64,000 nucleotides of DNA from the NCBI RefSeq assembly GCF_028548395.1, contig NZ_JAQQLA010000004.1, positions 1-64,000 on the forward strand. Direction: 5' to 3'. This stretch comes from Vogesella indigofera (GTDB lineage Bacteria; Pseudomonadota; Gammaproteobacteria; Burkholderiales; Chromobacteriaceae). A program made the translations under genes and the position numbers. Below are positions 7,463 through 16,162 of the stretch, in pieces. Under the pieces are notes generated by a model. It did no database searches. It worked only from the letters and a program-made list of their open reading frames with translations, and was not told where the DNA came from. How positions within the stretch are numbered: position 1 is the stretch's first letter; every line of letters begins with the position of its first letter.

Positions 7463-8707
7463 CTACACGTCCTGACCTTCGACGATGCCGTCGTGGCTGG
7501 CGGCCTGCTGCGGCAGGATCAGGTTCAGCAGGATGGCCAGCACCGAGCACAGGCCGACGCCGACCAGGCTGAACGAGCCGAAGGTCAGCTCCAGCCCGCC
7601 GATGCCGGAGGTCAGCACCACCGAGATGATCACCAGGTTGCGCGGCTCCATCAGGTCGACCTTGGCCTCGATCAGCGTCTTCAGGCCGATGGAGGCGATG
7701 GTGCCGAACAGCAGTACCATGATGCCGCCCATTACCGGCATCGGGATCGACTGCAGCAGCGCGTTGAACTTGCCGAAGAAGGCCATGCAGATGGCGAACA
7801 CCGCCGCCCACGTCATCACCACCGGGTTGAAGTTGCGGGTGATCATCACCGCGCCGGTCACTTCGGCGTAGGTGGTCACCGGCGGGCCGCCGATGGCACC
7901 GGCGATGCACACGCCGAGGCCGTCGCCGGCCAGGGTGCGATGCAGGCCCGGGGTCTTGGTGTAGTCCTTGCCGGTCACGCCGCCAATCGCCATCACGCCG
8001 CCGATGTGCTCAATCGACGGGGCGATCGCCACCGGCAACATGAACAGCGCCGCCGCCCAGTTCACTTCCATGCTGCCGAAGGCCGGCACCACGAACCACG
8101 GCGCGTTGGCAAGCTTGTCGAAATCCACCACGCCGATGAAGGCGGCCACGATGTAGCCGACGGTGACGCCGGCCAGGATCGGCACCAGCTTGAACATGCC
8201 GCGCGCAAAGATCGACACCACGATGGTGGTGGCCAGCGATACCGCCGCCAGCAGCAGCGAGGTCTCGTACGGCATGATCTGGTTGCCACCGGCACGGCCC
8301 ATCGCCATATTCGATGCAGCACTGGCCACCGAGAGACCGATGATCATGATCACCGGCCCGATCACCACCGGCGGCAGCAGGCGATTGACCATCGCCATGC
8401 CACGCCAGCGCACGATGGCGGCGAACACGAAGTACATGAAACCGGCGCAGAACAGGCCGAACATGGTGGCGCCCTGCCCCCAGGTCTGCATCGAGTAGAT
8501 GATGGGGCCGATGAAGGCGAACGAGGAGCCGAGGAAGATCGGCACTTGGCGGCCGGTGCACAGCTGGAACACCAGCGTGCCGACACCGGCGCCCAGCAGC
8601 GCCATCGCCGGATTGAGGCCGGTCAAGAGCGGCACCAGCACCAGCGCGCCGAAAGCGACGAACAGGATCTGGGCACCAGATACCACCGTCTTCAGTTGTT
8701 GAAACAT
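7463..8707 (-). CDS. uraA: Uracil permease (NCS2 family)
   Basis: A 414-residue protein with about 14 membrane segments, matching UraA, a uracil-proton symporter of the inner membrane. Family motifs are visible: FLGSSFAFIGP in TM3, APSIEHIGG with the key glutamate in TM8, and GGPPVTTYAEVTGAV containing the conserved TM10 residues. The start at 8707 has AAGGAAAA in front. It lies 50 bases after an unknown gene, which in turn follows upp, giving upp - unknown - uraA. Imported uracil would be converted to UMP by Upp. Confidence 0.94.
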   Translation of the reverse strand: MFQQLKTVVSGAQILFVAFGALVLVPLLTGLNPAMALLGAGVGTLVFQLCTGRQVPIFLGSSFAFIGPIIYSMQTWGQGATMFGLFCAGFMYFVFAAIVRWRGMAMVNRLLPPVVIGPVIMIIGLSVASAASNMAMGRAGGNQIMPYETSLLLAAVSLATTIVVSIFARGMFKLVPILAGVTVGYIVAAFIGVVDFDKLANAPWFVVPAFGSMEVNWAAALFMLPVAIAPSIEHIGGVMAIGGVTGKDYTKTPGLHRTLAGDGLGVCIAGAIGGPPVTTYAEVTGAVMITRNFNPVVMTWAAVFAICMAFFGKFNALLQSIPMPVMGGIMVLLFGTIASIGLKTLIEAKVDLMEPRNLVIISVVLTSGIGGLELTFGSFSLVGVGLCSVLAILLNLILPQQAASHDGIVEGQDV

Positions 8708-8757
8708 GCTGTGTTTTCCTTATTGTTGTTGAAATTGTGCGCCGCGCGGCCGACGCC

Positions 8758-9405
8758 TCAGGCTGTCGCGCAATACATGATCGCCTGGGCAATGATATTG
8801 TCCTGCCCCGCCGCCAGCGTACTGTGCGCGCGAAACTGCTGCACCATCGCCTGCACCCGGCGGTAGGTGTCGTAATTGGGCAACGGCCGGTAGTGGATGT
8901 CGACGTCCAGTCGTGCGGCCAACTTCTTGATGGTGGTCGGCTTGATGCAGACGTGCTGTTGCGGGTCGCTGTAGGCGAGGAAGCAGCTTACCAGCGGCCA
9001 TTTGGCGGCATTGGCCTTGCCGTCGTGGCGGCACAGCTGCAGCACGTCGACAAAATCGGCAAAGCTGGTTTCGTCAAAGCGGTACAGCAGCGCGTAGAGC
9101 GCCGCCACGAACGGGCGGTGCACGTCGCTGAACGCCAGGTAGTTGCGAAACGCCATGCGCTCGAAGGTGCTGACCGTGCTGCAGCGGGCGACGATCTGGC
9201 GGCAGCAGTCGATCACCGTCGCCGTATTGCCGCTGTCGATGGCGGCGCGCAGCAGCGGCTCGCTCAGGCCGTCGCGGCACAGTTGCAGCACGCGGTCGAT
9301 GCCGCGGTGCTTCCTGCCCAGCGCCAGCCACGCCTCGTCCTGCAGAGCGTGCGGGAAGCGCAACAGAAAATCATGTTCCAGCTGTTGATAAGCATTGTGC
9401 TGCAT
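8758..9405 (-). CDS. Unrecognised conserved-looking protein between upp and uraA
   Basis: A soluble protein of 215 residues with no signal peptide or membrane segment. I do not recognise the family with certainty. The C-terminal part (WPLVSCFLAYSDPQQHVCIKP, then PNYDTYRRVQAMV) resembles a segment seen in uncharacterised proteins often annotated near restriction-like ATPases, which is not enough to assign a function. Start 9405 is preferred because GGGGGGA lies seven bases before it; an alternative ATG is at 9411. It sits inside the pyrimidine salvage operon (72 bases after upp, 50 before uraA), so a role tied to uracil uptake or sensing is possible but unproved. Confidence 0.8.
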   Translation of the reverse strand: MQHNAYQQLEHDFLLRFPHALQDEAWLALGRKHRGIDRVLQLCRDGLSEPLLRAAIDSGNTATVIDCCRQIVARCSTVSTFERMAFRNYLAFSDVHRPFVAALYALLYRFDETSFADFVDVLQLCRHDGKANAAKWPLVSCFLAYSDPQQHVCIKPTTIKKLAARLDVDIHYRPLPNYDTYRRVQAMVQQFRAHSTLAAGQDNIIAQAIMYCATA

Positions 9406-9422
9406 CGACATTCCCCCCGCAC

Positions 9423-9436
9423 AAGGTTGGCCGCAA
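9423..9436 (+). repeat. Single intergenic copy of AAGGTTGGCCGCAA
   Basis: An exact 14-base copy of the window-wide repeat, unpaired, in the 72-base spacer between upp and the next gene of the operon. Confidence 0.8.
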
Positions 9437-9477
9437 CCGTGGCGCCACTGCCGGCTCAGGCAGGCGGCGCCTGGTCG

Positions 9478-10110
9478 TCAGGCGTGTTTGGTACCGAAGA
9501 TCTTGTCGCCGGCGTCGCCCAGGCCCGGGATGATGTAGCCGTGCTCGTTGAGGTGGCTGTCCAGCGACGCGGCCACGATCTGCACGTCTGGATGGGCGTC
9601 GTTGACGGCCTTGACGCCTTCCGGCGCCGCCACCATCACTACCGCCTTGATGTGCTTGCAGCCGTTGCGCTTGAGCAGGTCGATGGTGGCGATCAACGAG
9701 CCGCCGGTGGCCAGCATCGGGTCGATGATCATGGCGATGCGCTCGTCGAGGTTGCCGACGAATTTCTCGAAGTAGGACACCGGCTCCAGGGTTTCCTCGT
9801 TGCGCGCCAGGCCCACCACGCTGATCTTGGCCGACGGCACCAGATCGAGCACGCCGTCCAGCATGCCGATGCCGGCGCGCAGGATAGGCACCACGGTCAC
9901 TTTCTTGCCCTTGATCTGCTGCACTTCCATCGGGCCGCACCAGCCGTTGATGGTGACGGTTTCCAGTTCGAAATCGCGGGTGGCTTCATAGGCCAGCAGG
10001 CGCGCCAGCTCCTGGGTCAGCAGGCGGAATTTCATGGTGCTGATGTCGCCCTCGCGCAGCAGGCCGAGCTTGTGCTGCACCAGGGGATGATTGACGACGG
10101 TAATGTTCAT
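9478..10110 (-). CDS. upp: Uracil phosphoribosyltransferase
   Basis: A cytoplasmic salvage enzyme making UMP from uracil and PRPP. The length (210 residues) is normal. Motifs seen are [15 protein letters not shown] (substrate pocket), the PRPP-binding loop [18 protein letters not shown], and the uracil-binding C-terminal [16 protein letters not shown]. The start at 10110 opens with the usual [16 protein letters not shown]. It heads the upp - unknown - uraA operon. A strong -10 at 10227-10232 and a leader terminator at 10132-10169 suggest control by attenuation. Confidence 0.95.
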   Translation of the reverse strand: MNITVVNHPLVQHKLGLLREGDISTMKFRLLTQELARLLAYEATRDFELETVTINGWCGPMEVQQIKGKKVTVVPILRAGIGMLDGVLDLVPSAKISVVGLARNEETLEPVSYFEKFVGNLDERIAMIIDPMLATGGSLIATIDLLKRNGCKHIKAVVMVAAPEGVKAVNDAHPDVQIVAASLDSHLNEHGYIIPGLGDAGDKIFGTKHA

Positions 10111-10131
10111 GGCAGGATCCCAGACCTTGGC

Positions 10132-10169
10132 AAAAAGCGGCCCCGGAACCGGGTTCCGGCAAACCGCTT
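10132..10169 (-). promoter_or_regulatory. Leader terminator (putative attenuator) upstream of upp
   Basis: On the minus strand the upp 5' leader contains AAGCGG (10169-10164) pairing with CCGCTT (10140-10135). Between them is a perfect CCGGAACC/GGTTCCGG stem (10143-10159), and the hairpin is followed by T5. This is an intrinsic terminator lying between the promoter and the upp ATG (about 22 bases before it), which only makes sense as a read-through control point. A smaller hairpin, GCACC/GGTGC, lies earlier in the leader (about 10185-10203). No leader-peptide ATG is seen. Confidence 0.6.
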
Positions 10170-10226
10170 TCGGTAATCGATAAAACCGGCTGCACCAGGC
10201 GGTGCAGGCGTGAGGTATGGGGCGAC

Positions 10227-10232
10227 ATTATA
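10227..10232 (-). promoter_or_regulatory. -10 element of the upp promoter
   Basis: A perfect TATAAT on the minus strand (TTGTATAATG), 117 bases before the upp start. No good -35 at 17 bases; the -35 side is GC-rich. Confidence 0.55.
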
Positions 10233-10301
10233 CAATCATTTCAAACGCCCCGCTGCACGCCACACTCCGGGTTCACCCTTGCCCGCCGCACGGGCGGCGA
10301 A

Positions 10302-10338
10302 TAACAAAACAGCCCGTGGCGCGAGGCACACGGGCTGT
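10302..10338 (-). terminator. Intrinsic terminator of grxD
   Basis: ACAGCCCGTG (10310-10319) pairs with CACGGGCTGT (10329-10338). On the minus strand the T-rich TTTTGTTATT follows, about 20 bases after the grxD stop. Confidence 0.85.
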
Positions 10339-10358
10339 CGAAGCGTAGCAAGAACGGC

Positions 10359-10676
10359 TTAGTTGGCCAGGTCTTTCAGTACTTCCTGCAGTTCGCCGGA
10401 CTGGTACATCTCGTACATGATGTCGGAGCCGCCGAGGAACTCGCCGTTGACATACAGCTGCGGAATGGTCGGCCAGCTGGCGTAGTCCTTGATGCCCTGA
10501 CGGATTTCCGGATCGGCCAGCACGTCAACGGTGACGAAGGTGTTCACGCCACAAGCCTTGAGGATCTGTACCGCACGGCCGGAAAAGCCGCACTGCGGGA
10601 ACTGCGCCGAGCCCTTCATGAAAAGCACGACAGGGTTTTCGGTCACGGTCTGACGGATGGTGTCCTGGATCGACAT
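10359..10676 (-). CDS. grxD: Monothiol glutaredoxin (Grx4/GrxD type)
   Basis: A 105-residue monothiol glutaredoxin with the active-site CGFS at residues 29-32, the TIPQLYVNGEFLGGSDI glutathione-binding segment and the usual C-terminus. Such proteins bind a 2Fe-2S cluster with glutathione and, with BolA partners, handle Fe-S transfer and iron sensing. No bolA is adjacent. GAGGA lies before the ATG at 10676. The gene follows rsmB on the same strand (54-base gap) and ends at the terminator at 10302-10338. Confidence 0.95.
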   Translation of the reverse strand: MSIQDTIRQTVTENPVVLFMKGSAQFPQCGFSGRAVQILKACGVNTFVTVDVLADPEIRQGIKDYASWPTIPQLYVNGEFLGGSDIMYEMYQSGELQEVLKDLAN

Positions 10677-10730
10677 GGTATTCCTCTTTCAAGTGGTCGC
10701 GCCGGGCGCATACCCGACTAAATCAATGGG

Positions 10731-12032
10731 TTATTGTAGACCTGCTTCGGCTTCCGGCTCAAGTGCGGCATCCGCCACCCCGGCCTTGCGCTGCAGCACC
10801 GCGGCAAAGAAGCCGTCGGTATTGTGCTGGTGCGGACGCAGTGCCAGATAGTCGCCGGTATCCAGCGCGATCTTCTGCTCGGCCAGCACCTGGTTGGCCG
10901 GCACCAGCTCGAACGCCGGGTGGGCGGCAAGAAAGGCCTCGACGATGGCCTGGTTTTCCTGCGGCAGCAGGCTGCAGGTGGCGTACACCAGCCGGCCGCC
11001 GGCCTTCACCAGCCGCGCGGCGGAGGCCAGAATCGACTGCTGCTTGGCATTGAGTTCGGCCACGCTGTCCGCGCTCTGACGGTACTTGAGGTCCGGATTG
11101 CGGCGCAGGGTGCCGAGGCCGGAGCACGGTGCATCGACCAGCACGCGGTCGGCCTTGCCGGCCAGACGCTTCACCTTGGTGTCGTTCTCGTGCGCGATCA
11201 GCGTGGTGTTGACGTTGGACAGCCCGGAACGTGCCATGCGCGGCTTGAAGTTGGCGAGACGTTTTTCCGACACGTCGAACGCATACAGGCGGCCGGTAGA
11301 GGCCATCTGCGCGCCCAGCAGCAGGGTCTTGCCGCCGGCGCCGGCGCAGAAGTCGACCACCATTTCGCCACGACGGGCACCGGTGAGCAGGCCCAGCAGC
11401 TGGCTGCCCTCGTCCTGCACCTCGATGGCACCGCCGACGAACAGCGGGTGCTTGGCCAGCGACGGCTTGCCCTTCAGGCGGATGCCGATCGGCGAGTACG
11501 GTGTCGCCTCGCAGGCGACGCCGGAATCCTGCAGCTGCACCAGCGCGTCGTCACGCTTCAGCTTGAGGGTGTTGACGCGGATATCCAGCGGCGCGGCAGA
11601 GGCCAGGCCCTTGCCCAGCGCCACCACTTCTTCTTCCGCCAGCGGCGGCAGCATGTCCAGCACCCACTGCGGCAGCGCCGCACGCGCGGTCAGCTCTTCC
11701 GGCAGCGGCGCGCCCTTCAGCGACGACAGCCATTCGCGCTCGGTTTCCTTGATGATGCCGTCCAGCTCGCGCAGGTTGGCGCCACCGATGCGCACCAGCG
11801 TGGCCAGCGCCAGCTTGCGGGTGTTGGCACGTTGGCCGCACAGCGCGCGCAGCGTTTCCAGATGACGCAGGCAGGCGAAGGCGGTTTCCGCGATCAGGTG
11901 ACGATCGGTGGCGCCCAGCTTGCTGTTGGCACGGAAGTGGGCGGTGAGCACGGCATCGGCCGGGCGGTCGAACTTCACCATCGCGAACAGTACCTGTTCG
12001 ATCTGGTTGAATTGCTGCAGGTTAATTTTCAT
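10731..12032 (-). CDS. rsmB: 16S rRNA (cytosine-C5)-methyltransferase, RsmB family
   Basis: A 433-residue m5C RNA methyltransferase: an N-terminal NusB-like helical domain (about residues 1-130) followed by the SAM-dependent catalytic domain. The SAM site VDFCAGAGGKTLLLG, the DAPCSGLGTLRRNPD motif with the first catalytic Cys and YATCSLLPQEN with the second Cys are intact. RsmB methylates C967 of 16S rRNA in E. coli; the exact target here is inferred. The coding sequence starts inside the end of the upstream DUF3108 gene (11-base overlap). It contains a one-mismatch copy of the window-wide repeat (11830-11840). Confidence 0.87.
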   Translation of the reverse strand: MKINLQQFNQIEQVLFAMVKFDRPADAVLTAHFRANSKLGATDRHLIAETAFACLRHLETLRALCGQRANTRKLALATLVRIGGANLRELDGIIKETEREWLSSLKGAPLPEELTARAALPQWVLDMLPPLAEEEVVALGKGLASAAPLDIRVNTLKLKRDDALVQLQDSGVACEATPYSPIGIRLKGKPSLAKHPLFVGGAIEVQDEGSQLLGLLTGARRGEMVVDFCAGAGGKTLLLGAQMASTGRLYAFDVSEKRLANFKPRMARSGLSNVNTTLIAHENDTKVKRLAGKADRVLVDAPCSGLGTLRRNPDLKYRQSADSVAELNAKQQSILASAARLVKAGGRLVYATCSLLPQENQAIVEAFLAAHPAFELVPANQVLAEQKIALDTGDYLALRPHQHNTDGFFAAVLQRKAGVADAALEPEAEAGLQ

Positions 12033-13131
12033 ATTTACTAGACCTTTGGGGTGGCGGTGTCCACACTACCGCACCGTTAAATTCAATCAGTGTCGCGCGC
12101 AATTCAAAGCGCTTGTCGTTATCCGCCAGCATGATGCGGACGGGCAGATTGGCAAAGTCCGGCGCCAGCCAGAACTCGAACAAATCCTTGTCATTGCGGG
12201 CGCGCAGCACCAGCACTCGCAGCGTGCCGCCCCCCGCCTCAAAATCCGTTTCACCGGCCAGCTGCAGCGCAAACTGGTACACCTTCTTGCCGGTGGTCAC
12301 CTGCCGCGTCGCCGCACCCGGCTGCTCACCGCGCAGACCCAGCTCGAAGGCGAGGCTCATCCAGTCCAACGCCCCCGGCTGCAGCGGCGCCTGTTTCGCC
12401 TCCTTGTCGCCGTAGTCCAGCACGCCGCCGGCCCAGTCGAAGCGGGCGTATTCGCGCGGCTGCTCGTTGCGGCTGGCGCTGAAGCGCTGCGGCTGTAGGC
12501 CGTTGCGGCCAACCTCGCCGTGCACTTCGTAGCGCAGCGTCGGGCCGATCAGCGGCTTGACCGTGGTGACGATGCGATAGTCGCCACCGCTGCGCTGCCA
12601 GCTCATCTCACCACGCCCTAGCTGCAGGCCGCTGCTCAGCAGCGCGTATTCCAGCCGCGCGGCATCGGGAAAGCGCGCCAGCTTCGACGCAGCCGGCTCG
12701 CCTCGCTCCGCGCCCGGTGACGCGACTGCCGCCGGTGCCGATGCTTCGGCCGCGCGCTGGGCACCGCCAGCCGGCGTCACCGCTGCGGTCTCACCCGATG
12801 GCACGGCAACGGGTTTGGCTGGTAGCGGCTTGGCCTTGGCACGCTTGGCTGGCCGCGGCACCTGCACCGGAGGCGCCGAAGCGTCGCCCGCTGCGCCATC
12901 CTCGGTGGCGGCGACCATCCCCAGCGCCACCGCTGCCGGCGCCGAGGCATCGTCTTGTGCCGGCGCCATCGCCTGCAGCGAGATCGTCAGCTTGCGCAGC
13001 GGCGCCTCGTCCTCCGGTGCGCTGCCATCGAAGGACAACAGGCTGCCGCCGAACAGCAGCAGATGCAGCAGCAACGACAACAGCAGCGCCAGTAACAGCG
13101 GCCACCACCGGCGCCGCCGCGCGGGCATCAT
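12022..13131 (-). CDS. DUF3108 envelope protein with N-terminal anchor
   Basis: A 369-residue protein: an arginine-rich start, one membrane helix (about residues 10-32), a long Ala/Pro-rich linker (about 55-150) and a C-terminal beta-rich DUF3108 domain (from about residue 155). The linker is low complexity. Function of DUF3108 proteins is not established; the anchor and linker suggest a periplasm-facing domain. It sits two bases after purN and overlaps rsmB by 11 bases, so it is in the same transcript. An exact copy of the window-wide repeat lies in the gene at 12504-12514. Confidence 0.83.
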   Translation of the reverse strand: MMPARRRRWWPLLLALLLSLLLHLLLFGGSLLSFDGSAPEDEAPLRKLTISLQAMAPAQDDASAPAAVALGMVAATEDGAAGDASAPPVQVPRPAKRAKAKPLPAKPVAVPSGETAAVTPAGGAQRAAEASAPAAVASPGAERGEPAASKLARFPDAARLEYALLSSGLQLGRGEMSWQRSGGDYRIVTTVKPLIGPTLRYEVHGEVGRNGLQPQRFSASRNEQPREYARFDWAGGVLDYGDKEAKQAPLQPGALDWMSLAFELGLRGEQPGAATRQVTTGKKVYQFALQLAGETDFEAGGGTLRVLVLRARNDKDLFEFWLAPDFANLPVRIMLADNDKRFELRATLIEFNGAVVWTPPPQRSSKYEN

Positions 13132-13133
13132 CT

Positions 13134-13769
13134 TCAGAGCACCGGCACCTGCAGCGCCAGGCCGGCGGCGGCGGCATCTACACCGCCGATGCGGCCGTTG
13201 CGGATCTGCAGCTCGCCGGCGGCGAAGCGGCGCACCGCTTCCGGATACAGCCGGTGTTCCTGCTGCAGCACGCGTGCGGCCAACGTGGTTTCGGTATCGT
13301 CGTCCAGCACCGGCACCACCGCCTGCGCCACGATCGGACCATGGTCCAGCTCGGCGGTGACGAAGTGCACGGTGCAGCCGGCCACCTTGCAGCCCATGTC
13401 GATGGCGCGCTGGTGAGTATGCAGGCCAGGGAAGGACGGCAGCAGCGACGGGTGGATGTTCAGCATCCGCCCCTCGTAACGCGCGGTGAACGCCGGCGTC
13501 AGGATGCGCATGAAGCCGGCCAGTACCACCAGATCGGGGGCGAAGGCGTCGATCTCGGCCGCCAGCTGCGCGTCGAACGCCTCGCGGCTGGCAAACTGCT
13601 TGTGATCCAGACCGACGGTGGCGATGCCGCGCGCCGCCGCCCAGGCGAGGCCGGCGGCATCGGGACGGTTGGCGATCACCGCGGCAATGCGGGCGCCGGG
13701 GATGTCGGCATCGACGATGGCCCGCATGTTGGAGCCGCGGCCGGAGATCAGGATTACGATGTTTTTCAT
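13134..13769 (-). CDS. purN: Phosphoribosylglycinamide formyltransferase
   Basis: This enzyme transfers a formyl group from 10-formyl-THF to GAR in purine synthesis. The protein (211 residues) shows the ISGRGSNMRAIVDA phosphate-binding start, LAGFMRILTPAF, and the catalytic NIHPSLLPSFPGLHTHQRAI with Asn/His. A downstream HFVTAELDHGPIVAQ carries the catalytic Asp. purM, the next enzyme in the pathway, lies just upstream on the same strand (167-base gap). A one-mismatch repeat copy occurs at 13275-13285. Confidence 0.95.
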   Translation of the reverse strand: MKNIVILISGRGSNMRAIVDADIPGARIAAVIANRPDAAGLAWAAARGIATVGLDHKQFASREAFDAQLAAEIDAFAPDLVVLAGFMRILTPAFTARYEGRMLNIHPSLLPSFPGLHTHQRAIDMGCKVAGCTVHFVTAELDHGPIVAQAVVPVLDDDTETTLAARVLQQEHRLYPEAVRRFAAGELQIRNGRIGGVDAAAAGLALQVPVL

Positions 13770-13936
13770 GTCAGCAATTCAGCGTAGGTGTTGCCGGCTG
13801 GCACGCGCCACACCTAGGGGCACCGTCGCCGGCAGCGGGCAACACCGCATTCAATAACAAACCACATCGGGCGTGCCCGATAAATGACAAACGCCGCCAG
13901 CAGTGCCAGCGGCGCCGGTCACATCAGTTCAGGCGC

Positions 13937-14974
13937 TCAGGCAACCTGGGTCTGATGCTCGTCACCGTTACGCGCACGGATCACCCCGATGCGCGATACG
14001 GTTTCACCCTGCTCGGTCAGGAAGGCGGCCGCGGCGTCGGCATCGGCCGCGTCCACGATCACCACCATGCCGATACCGCAGTTGAAGGTGCGATACATTT
14101 CCTGGGCATCGACATTGCCTTCCGCCTGCAACCACTGGAACAGCTTAGGCAGTTCCCAGCTGCCCGCGTCGATCTGCGCCACGGTGTTTTCCGGCAGCAC
14201 GCGCGGGGTGTTTTCGGTGATACCGCCACCGGTGATGTGCGCCATGCCCTTCACGGTCAGCTTCTCCATCAGCGCCAAGAGCGGCTTGACGTAGATGCGG
14301 GTCGGCGCGATGACGGCCTGACGCAGGGTCTTGCCGCCGTCGAACTCGGCGTCCAAATCCGGCTGCGCGCGATCGATGATCTTGCGTACCAGGCTGTAGC
14401 CGTTGGAGTGCACGCCGTTGGATTTCAGGCCGAGTACAACGTCGCCCGGCTTGATGTCGCGACCGGTGATGACCTTGCTCTTTTCCACCACGCCGACGGC
14501 AAAGCCGGCGAGGTCGTATTCACCCACCGGGTACATGCCCGGCATTTCGGCGGTTTCACCGCCGATCAGTGCGCAGCCCGCTTGTTCGCAACCCTGGGCA
14601 ATACCCTTGATCACATCGGTGGCTTGCGGCACATCCAGCTTGCCGCAGGCAAAGTAGTCCAAGAAGAACAACGGCTCGGCGCCCTGTACCAGAATGTCGT
14701 TGACACTCATGGCCACCAGGTCGATGCCGACGGTATCATGCTGGTTCCAGTCGAAGGCCAGCTTCAACTTGGTACCGACACCGTCCGTGCCGGAAACCAG
14801 CACCGGCTCCTTGTATTTCTTGGAGATTTCCACCAGTGCGCCGAAACCGCCGAGGCCACCGAGGACTTCGGGACGCATGGTGCGTTTGGCAAACGGCTTG
14901 ATGTTTTCGACGAGCGCGTCACCGGCATCAATATCGACACCGGCATCGCGGTAACTGAGGGACGTGGTATTCAA
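13937..14974 (-). CDS. purM: Phosphoribosylformylglycinamidine cyclo-ligase (AIR synthetase), TTG start
   Basis: An ATP-dependent purine synthesis enzyme of 345 residues. Typical features are [13 protein letters not shown] at the N-terminus, [15 protein letters not shown], and [11 protein letters not shown]. The start must be TTG at 14974: an in-frame TAG lies two codons upstream and the next internal Met is at residue 33, inside the conserved core. The divergent gene perM-like and then hda lie on the other side, a gene order common in proteobacteria. Confidence 0.93.
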   Translation of the reverse strand: MNTTSLSYRDAGVDIDAGDALVENIKPFAKRTMRPEVLGGLGGFGALVEISKKYKEPVLVSGTDGVGTKLKLAFDWNQHDTVGIDLVAMSVNDILVQGAEPLFFLDYFACGKLDVPQATDVIKGIAQGCEQAGCALIGGETAEMPGMYPVGEYDLAGFAVGVVEKSKVITGRDIKPGDVVLGLKSNGVHSNGYSLVRKIIDRAQPDLDAEFDGGKTLRQAVIAPTRIYVKPLLALMEKLTVKGMAHITGGGITENTPRVLPENTVAQIDAGSWELPKLFQWLQAEGNVDAQEMYRTFNCGIGMVVIVDAADADAAAAFLTEQGETVSRIGVIRARNGDEHQTQVA

Positions 14975-15064
14975 GGTCTACTCGCTTTCTGCTAACGTGA
15001 TCGTTTTCCTGCTGCGGCAAACGGGCTCTTGGCCCGAAGCGCCTGTATTTTAACTGAAAAGCTG

Positions 15065-16141
15065 ATGGAACGCTCCCGCACAAACTATCTTCCGTGGTTG
15101 ATTGTCACTATCACCCTCGCCGGCGCGGTATGGCTGCTTGACCGGCTGTCCGCGGTGCTGACCCCGTTTGTCACCGCCGTCGTGCTCGCCTACATCCTCG
15201 ACCCGGCCGTCGATTACCTGCAAAAACACGGTTTATCACGCATCTTGTCGCTTGTTTGCGTGATGTTTGCCGGATTTTTCGCCATCCTCGCGCTACTGCT
15301 GATCGTGATCCCGATGCTGGTCAGCCAGGGCCATGCACTGGTGGAAAGGCTGCCGGCGGTGGTGGATTTCATCCAACAGCAGGCGCTGCCGTGGCTGAAC
15401 CAGCTGCTCGGCACCAAGCTGAGCCTGGACACGCAAAGCTGGCGCAACGCGCTGAGCAGCAACACCGGCAACCTGCGCCAGTTGCTGGCCAAGCTGGCGC
15501 CGCAGCTGGGTTACGGCGGCGCGCTGCTGCTGAGCATGCTGGCCAACCTCAGCCTGCTGCCGGTACTGCTGTTCTACTTCCTGCACGACTGGGACCAGAT
15601 GGTGGTGCGCGTCGGCACGCTGGTGCCGCGGCGCTGGGCGCCGGCGGTTGGCCGCATCGCCCGCGAGCTGGACGAAGTGCTGGGCCAGTTCCTGCGCGGC
15701 CAGCTGTCGGTGATGCTGCTGATGGCCATCATCTACGGCGGCGGCCTGGCGCTGGTGGGGCTGGAGTCCGGCCTTGCCATCGGCATCATCGCCGGCCTGC
15801 TGGTGTTCATCCCCTACGTCGGCGCCTTTCTTGGCCTGCTGCTGGCGACGCTGGCCGCCGTCCTGCAGTACAACGGCTTCAACGGCCTCGTGCTGGTGTG
15901 GAGCGTGTTCGTGGTCGGCCAGACGCTGGAAAGCTTCCTGATCACGCCCTACCTGGTGGGCGAACGCATCGGCCTGTCGCCGGTGACGGTGATCTTCGCG
16001 CTGATGGCGTTCGGCGAGCTGATGGGCTTCGTCGGCGTGCTGCTGGCACTGCCGCTGGCGGCCATCAGCGTGGTGCTGGCGCGTTATCTGGTGCAGCGTT
16101 ATTTCAACAGCGGCTTTTATCAGCGTAAAATCGATTCCTGA
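15065..16141 (+). CDS. PerM/AI-2E-type membrane transporter
   Basis: A 358-residue protein with about seven to eight membrane helices, matching the PerM/YdgG (AI-2E exporter) family. Motifs include VAYILDPAVDYL-like N-terminal region (AYILDPAVDYLQ), GFVGVLLALPLAA near the C-terminus and LIPYVG-like FIPYVGAFLG. The family exports small molecules or affects quorum signalling; the substrate cannot be assigned. The ATG at 15065 is chosen (MERSRTNYLPWL); an earlier TTG is unlikely. An exact repeat copy lies inside the gene (15646-15656), encoding Val-Gly-Arg. hda follows 21 bases later. Confidence 0.85.
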   Translation: MERSRTNYLPWLIVTITLAGAVWLLDRLSAVLTPFVTAVVLAYILDPAVDYLQKHGLSRILSLVCVMFAGFFAILALLLIVIPMLVSQGHALVERLPAVVDFIQQQALPWLNQLLGTKLSLDTQSWRNALSSNTGNLRQLLAKLAPQLGYGGALLLSMLANLSLLPVLLFYFLHDWDQMVVRVGTLVPRRWAPAVGRIARELDEVLGQFLRGQLSVMLLMAIIYGGGLALVGLESGLAIGIIAGLLVFIPYVGAFLGLLLATLAAVLQYNGFNGLVLVWSVFVVGQTLESFLITPYLVGERIGLSPVTVIFALMAFGELMGFVGVLLALPLAAISVVLARYLVQRYFNSGFYQRKIDS

Positions 16142-16162
16142 CTCTATTTAGAACCTTGCCGC

